From assembly GCA_900696685.1 (NCBI GenBank), contig CAADHA010000132.1, forward strand, positions 1-45,108: a DNA stretch of 45,108 bases, given 5' to 3'. Under the pieces are notes generated by a model, which was given only the letters and a program-made list of their open reading frames with translations, was not told the DNA's origin and made no database searches. Shown here piece after piece: positions 43,789-45,108 of this stretch. Source of the stretch: an uncultured Planctomycetota bacterium (GTDB lineage Bacteria; Planctomycetota; Phycisphaerae; Phycisphaerales; UBA5793). Position 1 is the stretch's first letter. Each line of letters starts with the position of its first letter. The position numbers and the translations under genes were made by a program.

Positions 43789-45108
43789 ATGCGTGAGATC
43801 AGCATCGACAATCTCCATGAAGGCATGGTCCTTCCTCTGGACCTGTACTCGGCCTACGGAATCAAACTGCTGGCGAGGCGGACGGCCGTGAGCGCGTCGC
43901 TGCTCAAGCACCTGGCCACGCTGGGGCCGGGGTTCTATCTCGCGGAGAACGCCCGGGGCTTCGCGGCACTGACGGTACTGCGCGAAGTGCAAGTTGAGGA
44001 TTTGCGGCGCGGCGGGCCGGTGCGCAACGACCTGGTGGGACTGGGCGGACGGATCACGGCGGAGGCGGGCGCGGTGCTCGAAGCGCATCACCTCGATGCG
44101 CTGGCCGGCGGGGCGTTCGAGGTCGTGAAGCGCGAGCCGCAACACCTCGCCGCCACGCGCCGCGACCTTGCACAGGCGATTCTCGACCGCAGGCGCCAGG
44201 CGTGGGCGTCGCTTGACCTCGAAGTCCCTGTCGCGCCTGATGCGCTCGGCCTCGAGCATGCCGAGGCGGAACCTGCTTCGCACTGGCCCGACATCGAGGA
44301 GATCAGCGCATGGCGCGTGGAGCGCGTCGCTCTGCTGCGAAGCCAGTATGCGCGCCTGCTCGCGGGTCTGCCCGTCCACGCCCGCGTGTTCGAGCGCCTC
44401 GCGGATGAACTCATCGAGATGCTCAGGCGCGATCCGGCACGCTACGCGCAGGTGGCGCTGCTGTGTCCGCGCGACGCGGACTACCTGCCCGATCATGCGT
44501 TCAACACGGCGGCGCTGGGCGTGGTCATTGCGGCGCGGCGGCACTGGCCCGTTGAACACATCCGCCTCGCCGGACTCGCGGGCCTCCTGCACGACGTGGG
44601 CATGCTCCTTCTGCCCCAGCGGCTGCGCCTGGAAGACGAGCAACTCGACGAAATCGACCGCGCCCGCGTCCGCCGGCACACGGGTTACTCGGTTTCGCTT
44701 CTGCATGACGTTGAGGCCCTGCCCGAAACGATCGTGTGCGCCGCCTACCGGCATCATGAACGCGACAACGGGCGCGGCTATCCGGAAGGGCTGCGGGCGA
44801 GGGAGATCGGCGATCCGGCCCGGCTGCTCGCGGTCGCGGACATGGCGGCGGCGATGAACGAGCCACGCCCATTCCGCCCTCAGCCTTTGCCGCACGAGGC
44901 GATCCAGACGCTGGTGCAGTATGGAGTGGACAACTTCATACACCGCCCGCACGTCCGCGCCCTGGTCGAGAGCGTCGGGCTCTACCCCATCGGCAGCCAC
45001 GTGCTGCTCTCGACCCGGCGAATCGCGCTGGTCGTCGGAATGCACTTCCGCGCGCCGGATCGGCCGATCGTGCGCCTGTGCGACGATGAGGGTCGAGCGA
45101 CGGGTGAA
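43789..45108 (+). CDS. HD-GYP domain protein (c-di-GMP phosphodiesterase class), C-terminus off the right edge
   Basis: The ATG at 43789 starts an open frame of exactly 440 codons that has no stop before the right edge. An N-terminal region (NLHEGMVLPLDLYSAYG ... VEDLRRGGPVRNDLVGLGG) looks like the paired small domains that precede HD-GYP in this class. The HD-GYP core has LLHDVGMLLLP (His268-Asp269), HHERDNGRGYP (322-332) and YPIGSHVLLSTRRIALVV near 399-416. It would hydrolyse c-di-GMP, probably counter-acting the GGDEF protein of this window. The HDVGML sequence is slightly different from the commoner HDIGK. Its divergent neighbour is the FG-GAP gene. Confidence 0.9.
   Translation, partial: MREISIDNLHEGMVLPLDLYSAYGIKLLARRTAVSASLLKHLATLGPGFYLAENARGFAALTVLREVQVEDLRRGGPVRNDLVGLGGRITAEAGAVLEAHHLDALAGGAFEVVKREPQHLAATRRDLAQAILDRRRQAWASLDLEVPVAPDALGLEHAEAEPASHWPDIEEISAWRVERVALLRSQYARLLAGLPVHARVFERLADELIEMLRRDPARYAQVALLCPRDADYLPDHAFNTAALGVVIAARRHWPVEHIRLAGLAGLLHDVGMLLLPQRLRLEDEQLDEIDRARVRRHTGYSVSLLHDVEALPETIVCAAYRHHERDNGRGYPEGLRAREIGDPARLLAVADMAAAMNEPRPFRPQPLPHEAIQTLVQYGVDNFIHRPHVRALVESVGLYPIGSHVLLSTRRIALVVGMHFRAPDRPIVRLCDDEGRATGE

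Noticed and set aside
43672..45045. Long minus-strand frame opposite the HD-GYP gene
   Set aside because: The plus strand carries HD, HHE and GYP motifs; the minus frame is Arg/His-rich and has no recognisable domain.

Overview
The window looks like a chromosome segment of a planctomycete, most likely Phycisphaerae-like. That is an inference. It rests on high GC (roughly two thirds by eye), a PilM/N/O-PilB-PilT-PilC type IV pilus block followed by oddly built pilins, a long YidC, a long-form amidophosphoribosyltransferase, an unfused PurL carrying PurS-like sequence, and secreted FG-GAP and low-complexity lipoproteins of a type common in that phylum. There is no rRNA, tRNA, CRISPR array, prophage or intact transposon. 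Most of the window is ordinary core-genome coding sequence; the novelty lies in gene architecture, promoters and intergenic repeats.

Layout: 1-3719 is a minus-strand run: asparagine synthetase N-terminus (cut by the left edge), aspS, a DUF309 protein and a SPOR-domain lipoprotein. At 3929-10516 lie purL, a HIT-family gene (minus), an M17 aminopeptidase with a small zinc-ribbon membrane protein, and a SCO1/SenC lipoprotein. At 10704-22641 is a plus-strand type IV pilus cluster: pilM, pilN, pilO, a PilP-like gene, pilB/gspE, pilT, pilC, a prepilin, a very large PilX-like protein with four calcium-loop motifs, and a second prepilin. No secretin, prepilin peptidase or obvious major pilin is present, so those must lie elsewhere.

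At 22724-27153 on the minus strand (5' to 3': histidine kinase, single-domain response regulator, response regulator-GGDEF, zinc-ribbon membrane protein, PglD-like acyltransferase) is a signalling group that plausibly makes c-di-GMP. An HD-GYP gene, whose class usually degrades c-di-GMP, runs off the right edge at 43789-45108. Their flanking of the pilus genes suggests c-di-GMP control of the pilus, which is inference. Next come a YfcE-like phosphoesterase and yidC (plus), then two hsp20 genes (minus) behind a textbook sigma-54 promoter with an upstream dyad, then serine acetyltransferase (minus).

At 32835-33215, between the divergent cysE and rpsD genes, sits a REP-like element with perfect 26-bp inverted arms. 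rpsD is followed by a PpiD-like membrane protein, long-form purF (minus, with a promoter almost abutting its start codon), holA, a planctomycete-type lipoprotein, a small uncertain ORF, and an Ig-like/FG-GAP secreted protein (minus). The items most worth follow-up are the sigma-54 control of small heat-shock genes, the calcium-loop PilX-like protein inside a pilus operon, and the short dispersed repeats.
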